Below are positions 8,386 through 14,977 of a DNA stretch of 15,133 nt, one piece after another. The stretch is from an uncultured Alphaproteobacteria bacterium. GTDB taxonomy: Bacteria; Pseudomonadota; Alphaproteobacteria; Rs-D84. The position numbers were made by a program, and so were the translations under genes. The DNA lies in NCBI GenBank assembly GCA_944389685.1, contig CALXNF010000054.1, positions 1 through 15,133 of the forward strand, written 5' to 3'. The notes under the pieces are model-generated. The model was not told the DNA's origin. It worked only from the letters and a program-made list of their open reading frames with translations, and made no database searches. Numbering within the stretch: the first letter of the stretch is position 1; every line of letters begins with the position of its first letter.

Positions 8386-9584
8386 CACATTTCCTTTGGC
8401 ATTGCAATCTGCCAATCCGAAGACATAATTACCCCGAACTCTTCGGCATTAGGCATTAATGGGACAGTACCACGAGACAAATATAGTTCTGAAAATCTAG
8501 GAGGTGTCAATGACGGAAATGACCAGCTGCCTATTTTTAAAGGAACAGTCGTCGACATCAGTAATTCACCGGATATCGTTAAACCAAAATCGTCATAAAA
8601 AATGATTTCCTCTGCTGACACATATGAAGTTAAAACTGTATGTGCTGTAATACCGGCAAAACCACTAATCGTTCTAGACGAGTCTGATTTTAAAGTTAAA
8701 TTATTTCCCACATTTACAGAATTTACAACCGTTGCCCTATCCGTTATGATTTGCCCCACTGTCGTATAGTTATTTCCGTTTAACGTATCAGCATAAATAT
8801 TCTTAAAACCAGATATATCACCAGTAACGCGCATAGAATCAAACAAAGCTTGTTCACCATCTAAATTTGCCCCCGACGAAAAATATAAAGTATTGGCGAC
8901 CATATTGCTTGTTTCTATAAACTGTGTAGAAGCATTTCTTATTTCAGCAGATTTCGCGTTAATTCCGCCCACATCATATACGCGATTATTATTCATATTT
9001 AAGTCACATAACATCGTATTTAAATTTTCTTCACCTGTTTCCGTACGATGCAAATACCTAGTTTTATCTTCCCCGTCTGTATCCCTAGAAATTTTATATA
9101 TTAAATTTCCCGTTTTAAAATCTGGTGCCGCAACGGCCCACGTTCTACCATATGCAACGCCATCATCACCCACGACGGCAGCATCTGCCCCGATATGACG
9201 CGCAACTTTTGAAGCCCGCAAATCAGTGGTATTCAAATCAAATGCTAAATAAACATCCGTAATAGTTGCCCCATTTACAACGTATTTATCTATAAAACCT
9301 GCTGAGGGTGCTTCGGATATCTCGTCCAGTTCTTCATCAGACAACTTTATCTGCGCCACGTCGGGCCAATCATTTTGATTTAAACGAACGAAATTCAATA
9401 CCACATCTTTTAATTCAATGATTTTATTTGCGGCCGCCATATCGCGCAACGTATCATTCGTATCAGAAATTTGACTGTATAACAAAGGCGTCGCCATCGC
9501 AACAATCGCCATCGCCAGTAACACTTCCAGTATACTCGCACCTCGTTCTGCATCAGAAAAATGTTTACATTTACAAGCAGTCAC
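8385..9584 (-). CDS. PilV/shufflon-N-like protein with prepilin N-terminus (second of three)
   Basis: 399 residues, starting at a GTG (9584) with a strong GGAAGGG ribosome site 4 bases upstream. It overlaps the end of the preceding gene by 14 bases. The prepilin signal is G15-A16, with Glu20 at mature +5 and a hydrophobic helix at about 17-36. It shares with its two neighbours a core: VARHIGAD (127-134), AYGRTWAV (144-151), RYLHRTET (176-183) and MLCDLNMNNNRVYDV (191-205), close to the YLYR and LDMGGN motifs of PilV-type adhesins. The C-terminal half (about 205-399) consists of short repeated beta-like segments and has no counterpart in the neighbours that I can align by eye. Its stop overlaps the next start by 1 base, so the three genes are likely translated as one coupled unit. 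Confidence 0.65.
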   Translation of the reverse strand: MTACKCKHFSDAERGASILEVLLAMAIVAMATPLLYSQISDTNDTLRDMAAANKIIELKDVVLNFVRLNQNDWPDVAQIKLSDEELDEISEAPSAGFIDKYVVNGATITDVYLAFDLNTTDLRASKVARHIGADAAVVGDDGVAYGRTWAVAAPDFKTGNLIYKISRDTDGEDKTRYLHRTETGEENLNTMLCDLNMNNNRVYDVGGINAKSAEIRNASTQFIETSNMVANTLYFSSGANLDGEQALFDSMRVTGDISGFKNIYADTLNGNNYTTVGQIITDRATVVNSVNVGNNLTLKSDSSRTISGFAGITAHTVLTSYVSAEEIIFYDDFGLTISGELLMSTTVPLKIGSWSFPSLTPPRFSELYLSRGTVPLMPNAEEFGVIMSSDWQIAMPKEM

Positions 9585-10926
9585 TTTTCCCTTCCAACAA
9601 ACACTGTTTTATATTTATTCTTTTCTCCAACCGCTGCCAAAAATAATACTGACAAATTATATACTGAGAAAGAGACGTCGCATTATACCTACCTTCAAGG
9701 TTAGATATAATTTCACGGCAATTTACATACTTATCATCATCTGCAGATGGTTTACTTATTATTGAAAAACCGTCGTTATTTATAGTTTCTAATAAAATAT
9801 CGGGCAAGACAGATGTCCCAGCAGGTCTTATATCTAAAACGACAGCCCCTGTTTCCCCCTGATTTAAGGCATCAGAAGTTTGATCGCGCATAGTTATATT
9901 GGAAACAATTATAGAATTTGTCCTTATACCAGTTCTAGAAGAATATTCTAATTCATCTGGGTCAATATAAACATCTTGCCCTCGCGATGCATCAATATAA
10001 GAATCTATATCTAAACGCTCTACACTAAAATTAATATTCTGGCTTACCACGTCACCGTTTACAGTCCAATCAAGCGGTCCTGCGAAACTGGTTCTGCCAG
10101 CTGTCATAGAAAAATCATAAACAGAAGCAGAATTTGAAGTAAAGTTACCGGTATCACCAAACATAGAAACAGTTCTTGCCGAAATGTCCCCCACATACAA
10201 AGAACTACGTGTTAAAGACAAAGCCGATTCACCAAGGGAACTTTGAAACACAGCCTTATCAGCTATCATCACGTCAATATTATTTCTAACTTTTCTTCCG
10301 TCCTCAAGCCCGTATATTGACAATGTATTAAATTGACCACTATCAAATTCTCCGCGCCGTGCAAACACTTCCCCACCATTATCAAAAGAAAAACCGCCCA
10401 TATCTAAATCTGTTAGGAAAACACTATCATCCAAATTAGTTTCATTTCTACGAACCACATCAGAATAAGCCTCATCTAAAGCCAAACCAACAAGAATATT
10501 ATCACCAGAAATAGAGGCATAAAAACCGATGCGACGCGCTAATTCCGCCAATTGAACGTTTGTTAACCCCCCACCAGACAATTGTAAATACGCAGTAACA
10601 GCAATCGGAGTTTTATTTATTACTAACGAAATATCTTGACCTAAAGCCGTACGCGGTATGAACCCAAGAGGTAACCCATAAGATTCTAATAAATCAGAAA
10701 AAGTATCTCCGGATACTATCGTTGTATTATATGGTAAATCATTTGCTCTTTCACGTACGAAAATTCTGGCTGCAGTTTGTGCAACCTCAACTTTTTGAGT
10801 AGAAGCATACATTTGCGCATCAAGATCGCGTGCAGCAAGCCGTTGCGCAAAGAACGGTATAAAAGAAAAAATCAACGCCAGCGCAAGTAACGCCTGTAAT
10901 AAAAAGTTACCGTTTTGTTGCCGCAA
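9571..10926 (-). CDS. PilV/shufflon-N-like protein with atypical prepilin N-terminus (first of three)
   Basis: 451 residues, starting at a TTG (10926). An AGGAGG ribosome site lies 10 bases upstream and an in-frame TAA immediately precedes the TTG. No other in-frame start occurs before the membrane helix, so the TTG is well supported. The short leader ends at G6 and the hydrophobic helix runs about 8-26. Mature position +5 is Gln11 instead of the Glu nearly universal in pilins, a feature also known from the GspK tip pseudopilin of type II secretion. Shared core: LGQDISLVI (95-103), GGGLTNVQLAELARRIG (118-134), R160-NET and LTDLDMGGFSF (171-181). The C-terminus ends in a helical, Cys-containing tail. 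As first gene of the operon, with its own promoter, it may encode the complex-initiating or tip subunit. That is inference. Confidence 0.65.
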   Translation of the reverse strand: MRQQNGNFLLQALLALALIFSFIPFFAQRLAARDLDAQMYASTQKVEVAQTAARIFVRERANDLPYNTTIVSGDTFSDLLESYGLPLGFIPRTALGQDISLVINKTPIAVTAYLQLSGGGLTNVQLAELARRIGFYASISGDNILVGLALDEAYSDVVRRNETNLDDSVFLTDLDMGGFSFDNGGEVFARRGEFDSGQFNTLSIYGLEDGRKVRNNIDVMIADKAVFQSSLGESALSLTRSSLYVGDISARTVSMFGDTGNFTSNSASVYDFSMTAGRTSFAGPLDWTVNGDVVSQNINFSVERLDIDSYIDASRGQDVYIDPDELEYSSRTGIRTNSIIVSNITMRDQTSDALNQGETGAVVLDIRPAGTSVLPDILLETINNDGFSIISKPSADDDKYVNCREIISNLEGRYNATSLSQYIICQYYFWQRLEKRINIKQCLLEGKSDCL

Positions 10927-10951
10927 TTAAACTTAACCTCCTACTGTAGTG

Positions 10952-10980
10952 ATATTAGCAATTGAAAAAATATATTGCAA
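10952..10980 (-). promoter_or_regulatory. Predicted promoter of the three-gene PilV-like operon
   Basis: On the minus strand TTGCAA (10975-10980) is followed after exactly 17 bases by TAATAT (10952-10957). The -10 is preceded by TGC, giving an extended -10. A leader of about 20 bases then contains the AGGAGG site of the gene at 10926. The 143-base region to the divergent gene at 11070 holds no other gene. Confidence 0.65.
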
Positions 10981-11069
10981 TCGCTTTTAAGATTCATTAT
11001 CATCTAATACGTTGAATAAGCGATGGTGATAAAACACTATTAAATATTTTCCTAAAAAAGATAAAGAAT

Positions 11070-11378
11070 ATGCAAAATAAGAAAAACCAATCGTCCGTAG
11101 GTTTAATGATTCAGCGCTGTCATAAATGGCGCCAAAAAAGAAAGCAATATATGGACCAAGCGCGTCAGACAACTGATGAGGTTGAACGCGAACGCTTAAT
11201 GCAGGCGGCAGAACACTATGGTAGAATTGTAAGTGCGGAACAGGGAAAGATAGACTCTACGCGCGATCCAAAGGATAAGATGCCTGTACCAGAAGAAAGT
11301 GTAGACGTAACAGATATAATTGATTCATCTGATGAGGAAGAAACGAACTTTCCAGATTTTATAACGAACGAAAAATAA
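11070..11378 (+). CDS. DUF4167-like small protein
   Basis: 102 residues, soluble, without signal or membrane segment. Residues about 17-60 are helical and basic, with DEVERERLMQAAEHYGRIV (36-54). This resembles the end of the alphaproteobacterial DUF4167 domain (two helices ending in an AEHYxRI motif). The usual long Gly/Asn/Arg-rich region of that family is missing, so this is a reduced version. The C-terminal 40 residues are acidic and probably disordered (DSSDEEE). The function of the family is not known; nucleic-acid or ribosome association has been proposed from its basic character. It is divergent to the PilV-like operon and lies 80 bases before dnaX, which has its own promoter. The ribosome site before ATG 11070 is weak (AAAGA-like). 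An internal ATG at 11106 is an alternative start. Confidence 0.6.
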   Translation: MQNKKNQSSVGLMIQRCHKWRQKRKQYMDQARQTTDEVERERLMQAAEHYGRIVSAEQGKIDSTRDPKDKMPVPEESVDVTDIIDSSDEEETNFPDFITNEK

Positions 11379-11408
11379 ATTTTACGTACGAAAGTTGCAC
11401 TTTAATTC

Positions 11409-11436
11409 TTGAAATTTTACTACATTTTGCTATGCT
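11409..11436 (+). promoter_or_regulatory. Predicted promoter of the dnaX operon
   Basis: TTGAAA (11409-11414) is followed after 16 bases by TATGCT (11431-11436), preceded by TTGC (extended -10) and followed by TTC. The same layout and almost the same bases recur before ompH (14168-14195). The leader of about 16 bases contains AAGGAAG (11444-11450), the ribosome site of dnaX. Confidence 0.65.
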
Positions 11437-11458
11437 TTCCGAAAAGGAAGATTAAGCA

Positions 11459-12997
11459 ATGGATAGTAATTATACTGTTTTAGCGCGCAAATACCGCAGC
11501 CAAGATTTTAAATCTTTAATCGGTCAGGACGTATTAGTAAAAACATTGACTACAGCTATTAACACTGGGCGTATTGCACACGCTTATATATTTACAGGGA
11601 TCAGAGGAACCGGTAAAACAAGTACGGCTCGTATATTAGCAAAAGCTTTAAACTGTTTATCGACAGATGGCCCGACCGCATCGCCATGTGGGGAGTGCGA
11701 AAATTGTCGTGCGATTGCTGCAGGACAGCATATAGACGTTTTAGAAATTGACGCAGCGTCCCATACAGGTGTCGATAATATGCGCGACATTTTAGACGCC
11801 TCTCAATATCGTCCAACTAACGGCAGATATAAAGTATACATAATTGACGAAGTTCATATGCTATCTACTAGCGCATTTAACGCACTTTTAAAGACGTTGG
11901 AGGAACCGCCTGCACACGTAATATTTATTTTAGCAACGACAGAAATTCGAAAAGTACCTGTTACTATATTATCTCGGTGTCAACGTTTTGATTTAGTACG
12001 AGTACCTGTTGAAACGCTTAAGCAACATTTTGCATGGATTGCCGAACAAGAAAAAATAGAATTAAGCGATGCCGCAAACGAGCTTTTAGCACGTGCAGCC
12101 GATGGTTCCGTTCGCGATGGATTGTCTTTATTAGACCAAGCAATAGCTCAAACCGGTGGTCACGTTGACGAACAAGCCGTTTTAGATATGTTAAAACGTG
12201 CAGACCGTGGTGTTGTTGTGAACTTTATGGAAACGTTATTATCTGGCAACACAGCTGCAGCACTTGCAAAAGCAGACGAAATCTATACGAACGGCGCAGA
12301 TTTAGCGATGTTACTAAACGACATGATGGAATGGACGCACTGGGCAACACGCATGCACCCAGCAATTCATGCCGGCGAAGTAAACAATTCACCATATACC
12401 GCGGATCAACGCGAACAAATAAAAAAGATAGATTCAAATGTAACGTTGAATACACTATCCAGAATCTGGCAGGTTATGGTGGCTGCGGTACCTGAAATGC
12501 AAGCATCAGGGAATCAGAAACAATGTTTTGATATGTTAATAGTTCGGTTAATGCATATTGCGGATATGCCTTCTGTGACAGAAATACTAAAGAATCAATC
12601 TGCAAATAAATCCATCTTAAAACCGGTACCTCAGCCTTTGCAACACTCAACAGAACCGGTAAAAATAAAAATAGAAAACGCAAATGATTTAGCTAATGCA
12701 TTACAAGAATCTAAAGAGATATTATTATATTCTTATTACACTAGCAACATAGAAGTTGTTGAAATAAAAGAACATGAAATTAAATATTTTGACCGTCGTG
12801 GTGACGCAGATTTTGCACATAAACTAGCTTCATGGCTAAACGATAAAACAGGTGCCACATGGACATTAAAAAGGCTAGAAGAATCTCAGCATACGCACAC
12901 GATAACGGAACAAAAAAAAGAAGAGATAGAGGCCGACCCAATGGTTGCTAGTGCAATGGATCTTTTTGCAGACGCAGAAATAGTTGGCATAAAATAA
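11459..12997 (+). CDS. dnaX: DNA polymerase III subunit gamma/tau (clamp loader ATPase)
   Basis: 512 residues. It is the ATPase of the clamp loader that places the beta sliding clamp on primed DNA. Visible motifs are Walker A GIRGTGKT (47-54), the zinc module Cys66, Cys77, Cys80 and Cys83 (CGECENC), Walker B DEVH (130-133), and SRC (172-174) with the arginine finger R173. The TLEEPPAHVIFILATTE block is diagnostic. The AAA+ and collar parts (to about residue 365) look intact. The tail (366-512) is shorter than in E. coli tau (643 residues), as often in alphaproteobacteria. ATG 11459 is supported by AAGGAAG upstream. Unusually, a pilin gene begins 12 bases after the stop rather than the recR/ybaB-type genes often found next to dnaX. 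Confidence 0.95.
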   Translation: MDSNYTVLARKYRSQDFKSLIGQDVLVKTLTTAINTGRIAHAYIFTGIRGTGKTSTARILAKALNCLSTDGPTASPCGECENCRAIAAGQHIDVLEIDAASHTGVDNMRDILDASQYRPTNGRYKVYIIDEVHMLSTSAFNALLKTLEEPPAHVIFILATTEIRKVPVTILSRCQRFDLVRVPVETLKQHFAWIAEQEKIELSDAANELLARAADGSVRDGLSLLDQAIAQTGGHVDEQAVLDMLKRADRGVVVNFMETLLSGNTAAALAKADEIYTNGADLAMLLNDMMEWTHWATRMHPAIHAGEVNNSPYTADQREQIKKIDSNVTLNTLSRIWQVMVAAVPEMQASGNQKQCFDMLIVRLMHIADMPSVTEILKNQSANKSILKPVPQPLQHSTEPVKIKIENANDLANALQESKEILLYSYYTSNIEVVEIKEHEIKYFDRRGDADFAHKLASWLNDKTGATWTLKRLEESQHTHTITEQKKEEIEADPMVASAMDLFADAEIVGIK

Positions 12998-13009
12998 AAC
13001 GAGGAAAAC

Positions 13010-13468
13010 ATGTATCAAGAACGTGGTGCTTCAATGATAGAAATAATCGGTGTACTTGCAGTTGCTGGGTTAATGAGCGCTGCAGCAATTGGTATGTATA
13101 ATCGAATTCGCAGCAACCAGGCCAGAAAAATCGCTTCTGTAGAATTAGAACAAATTGTAAAAAACACAGAATTATTAATGGGGATGAAAGGCAACTATAC
13201 AGGTCTATCTGTTGAATATTTAGTTGCTGCTGGGGCATTACAAAATTCAAAAGCACCAATAGGTGGTGACGATTGGTCGGTATCAGCTATTAATGACGGT
13301 CGCTCTTACTCAATAAACTTAACTCAACTAAGCAAAGGTGAATGTGAATATTTCACAATTACTAAGCCAAAATGGGCAACAAAAGTAAAGGTAAATAATA
13401 TTGAGTTAACTGGATCGGCAAATTGTTTTTCCACAAAAACCAATAAAATTTCTTTTGAGGTAGAATGA
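13010..13468 (+). CDS. Type IVb-like pilin (TcpA/PilS type)
   Basis: 152 residues. The prepilin signal has a short leader ending in ERG (6), then ASMIE with Glu11 at mature +5. A hydrophobic helix runs at about 8-28 and continues into a charged amphipathic helix with ELEQIVKNTELLMG. The globular part has the type IVb pattern: GNYTGLSVEYLVAAGAL (61-77), and a Cys pair (Cys112 in LSKGECEYF, Cys139 in GSANCF) that would close the C-terminal D-region disulfide loop. It is likely the major shaft subunit of a type IVb-like pilus, placed in the inner membrane before assembly. The assembly machinery is not in the window. ATG 13010 has a strong GAGGAAA ribosome site and follows dnaX by 12 bases, so the two are probably co-transcribed. 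Its stop overlaps the start of the lipoprotein gene (ATGA). Confidence 0.8.
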   Translation: MYQERGASMIEIIGVLAVAGLMSAAAIGMYNRIRSNQARKIASVELEQIVKNTELLMGMKGNYTGLSVEYLVAAGALQNSKAPIGGDDWSVSAINDGRSYSINLTQLSKGECEYFTITKPKWATKVKVNNIELTGSANCFSTKTNKISFEVE

Positions 13469-14139
13469 ATATACTTAAGTATGTTTTTTTATCGTTTTCA
13501 CTACTTATAAGCGCATGCGCTCAATACCACAGTCCGGAACGTTCAAGTTGGTCCTATTACTTACGGGGTGCAAGTTTTACAGACATGACAGAAACGGCAA
13601 GAATTGCCAAACGCCCAGTATTTCTTGGCGCGGGAGGAAAACTTATAACATCTGTTGAAAACCCAACAACTATGGAATATGGGGACAAAGCGCAGAACGA
13701 CACAGCAATTAGCATAAATTATATGTCGAACCTAGAATATGAATTATATGATGCATTAAGAAAACCTGGGATATCTGTTCAACGAGCGGGAACAGACGTC
13801 GTTGTAATTCTTGTCCGCGACGCAATAATGGAATTAAACGTGGCGGATATTTCTAAAGATGGCGCAGATACTTTAAAAACGATTGCAAAAATATTAAAAA
13901 AGTACGACGCAACGTTCTTGGAAATTGCGGGATATACAGATTCAATGTCCTCTAAACAAGCAGAGGCCTTATCCTTAGATATGGCACAACGTGTAGGAGT
14001 ATTTTTATCTCAACAAGATATAAATACCGCCCGAATGTTCATAGTAGGGCGCGGTGCAACAAGACCTATTGCCGGACAAGACGACATCGGTCGTTTAATG
14101 AACAGACGGGTTGAAATTCGCTTAGTTCCGGCCAGATAA
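13465..14139 (+). CDS. OmpA-family lipoprotein
   Basis: 224 residues. A lipoprotein signal peptide ends in the lipobox ISAC with Cys18, so it should be anchored in the outer membrane. Residues about 20-110 are unassigned. Residues about 117-224 form an OmpA-like domain: LEIAGYTDS (152-160) and the terminal MNRRVEI (212-218). In typical peptidoglycan-binding members an Arg in LSxxRA contacts diaminopimelate. Here the segment reads LSLDMAQR (169-176), so that position is Met173, while Asp159 is kept. Binding to the cell wall may therefore be weakened or shifted to Arg176. The ATG overlaps the pilin stop by 4 bases, indicating translational coupling and a possible job in anchoring or assisting the pilus. 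General envelope tethering is the alternative. Confidence 0.8.
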   Translation: MNILKYVFLSFSLLISACAQYHSPERSSWSYYLRGASFTDMTETARIAKRPVFLGAGGKLITSVENPTTMEYGDKAQNDTAISINYMSNLEYELYDALRKPGISVQRAGTDVVVILVRDAIMELNVADISKDGADTLKTIAKILKKYDATFLEIAGYTDSMSSKQAEALSLDMAQRVGVFLSQQDINTARMFIVGRGATRPIAGQDDIGRLMNRRVEIRLVPAR

Positions 14140-14167
14140 GACCGATAAAACAACATTAACTTTCAAT

Positions 14168-14195
14168 TTGAAATTATAAAAAATATTGCTATACT
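14168..14195 (+). promoter_or_regulatory. Predicted promoter of ompH/skp
   Basis: TTGAAA (14168-14173) is followed after 16 bases by TATACT (14190-14195), with TTGC directly before the -10 and TTCGA after it. It nearly copies the dnaX promoter. The leader of about 25 bases carries the AAGGA ribosome site at 14215-14219. Confidence 0.65.
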
Positions 14196-14227
14196 TTCGA
14201 CATAACAAATAAAAAAGGATGGAAATC

Positions 14228-14887
14228 ATGGCAAATAAAACTTCGGCTAACCCAGCTGTAAAAAAATATGTAAAATTCGGTATTGTTGCCGCTGCTGTAA
14301 TAGTAGTTGCGGCTTTAGGTGCATGGGGAATCAGCGCACTACGCGGTGGGACAACTGTTGAAGAAGCAATGGAAGTAGTCACAACAGACGCAGCTAACGC
14401 TGCAGATTTACGTATCGCCGTTATTCGTATGGACGCGATTCAAACAGATGCTAAGGTATTAAAAGATTTAACTCAACAGCGTGAAACTTATGAAAACAAA
14501 TTGCGTGAAGAACTGGAAAAAAAGCAAAAAGAATTAGAAGCTGAAAAAGCAGAAATTGAAAAATCTCAAGACGTTCTTTCTCGTGACGCACTACAGCGCC
14601 GTATCGTAGACTATCAAAACCGCGTTAATGAATTGCAACGCGATTTAACAGAACGTGCACAAAGCATTGAACTTTCTTTCCAGAAAGCTCTTAACGAAGT
14701 TCAAAACGAACATTTAAATCCAATAATAGAAGGTGTTATTGCAAAGAAAAATTTATCTATGGTAATTGACGGGCGTTTTACTCGCGTTGGTGCAAACGCG
14801 CTGAACTTAGATATAACGAACGAAATTATATCTGCCTTGGACAAGAAAGTATCTAAAGTAAAAATGGAAACTCCAAAAGGTTTTTAA
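14228..14887 (+). CDS. skp: OmpH/Skp-like periplasmic chaperone
   Basis: 219 residues from ATG 14228. I prefer this to an in-frame ATG 9 bases upstream because AAGGA (14215-14219) is well spaced for 14228 but overlaps the other. A hydrophobic segment (about 14-38) is either an uncleaved anchor or a long signal peptide. Residues about 61-70 (LRIAVIRMDA) match the first strand of the OmpH/Skp fold. Residues 75-160 form a long charged coiled coil that would make the tentacles of the trimeric chaperone. Residues 165-200 (VIAKKNLSMVIDG) return to the body domain. The family holds unfolded outer-membrane proteins in the periplasm. The protein is longer than E. coli Skp (161). The classical partner bamA is not directly upstream, but lpxD follows as usual. 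Confidence 0.85.
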   Translation: MANKTSANPAVKKYVKFGIVAAAVIVVAALGAWGISALRGGTTVEEAMEVVTTDAANAADLRIAVIRMDAIQTDAKVLKDLTQQRETYENKLREELEKKQKELEAEKAEIEKSQDVLSRDALQRRIVDYQNRVNELQRDLTERAQSIELSFQKALNEVQNEHLNPIIEGVIAKKNLSMVIDGRFTRVGANALNLDITNEIISALDKKVSKVKMETPKGF

Positions 14888-14901
14888 AAACGAAAGTTTA
14901 G

Positions 14902-14928
14902 AAAAGCCACCGATATGGTGGTTTTTCT
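14902..14928 (+). terminator. Rho-independent terminator after ompH/skp
   Basis: The stem CCACC (14907-14911) and GGTGG (14917-14921) has a GATAT loop and is extended by A/T and G-T pairs (AAAAG/TTTTT). A TTTTTC run follows. It lies 20 bases after the ompH stop and separates its transcription from lpxD, at least in part. Confidence 0.75.
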
Positions 14929-14943
14929 TTGGCTAATATTTTC

Positions 14944-14971
14944 TTTCATTTTAAAATTAAACGGGTATAAT
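14944..14971 (+). promoter_or_regulatory. Predicted promoter of lpxD
   Basis: A consensus -10 TATAAT (14966-14971) has a poor -35 (TTTCAT, 14944-14949) 16 bases upstream. The expected transcription start is position 14978, the A of the lpxD ATG, so the message would be leaderless. The perfect -10 is the main support. Confidence 0.45.
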
Positions 14972-14977
14972 CGCGAT

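Noticed and set aside
8386..8415. A start 30 bases upstream for the third PilV-like gene
   Set aside because: The ATG at 8385 has a better ribosome site and a TGATG coupling with the preceding stop. The longer form would only lengthen the leader before the prepilin cleavage site.
11012..11046. Possible promoter TTGAAT ... TATTAA before the DUF4167-like gene
   Set aside because: The spacer would be 20 bases and the -10 is poor in this A+T-rich region. A promoter must exist nearby but I cannot place it.
11391..11403. AAAGT-TGC-ACTTT hairpin after the DUF4167-like gene as a terminator
   Set aside because: It has five A+T-rich pairs and a 3-base loop, with no T-run directly after. Too weak to call.
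12911..12920. Run of eight A followed by G near the end of dnaX as a programmed frameshift or slippage site for gamma/tau
   Set aside because: It lies only about 26 codons before the stop. A -1 shift would merely swap a short tail, so it would not give a gamma-like short form.
14219..14227. ATG at 14219 as the ompH start
   Set aside because: The ribosome site AAGGA overlaps this ATG and is correctly spaced for the ATG at 14228.
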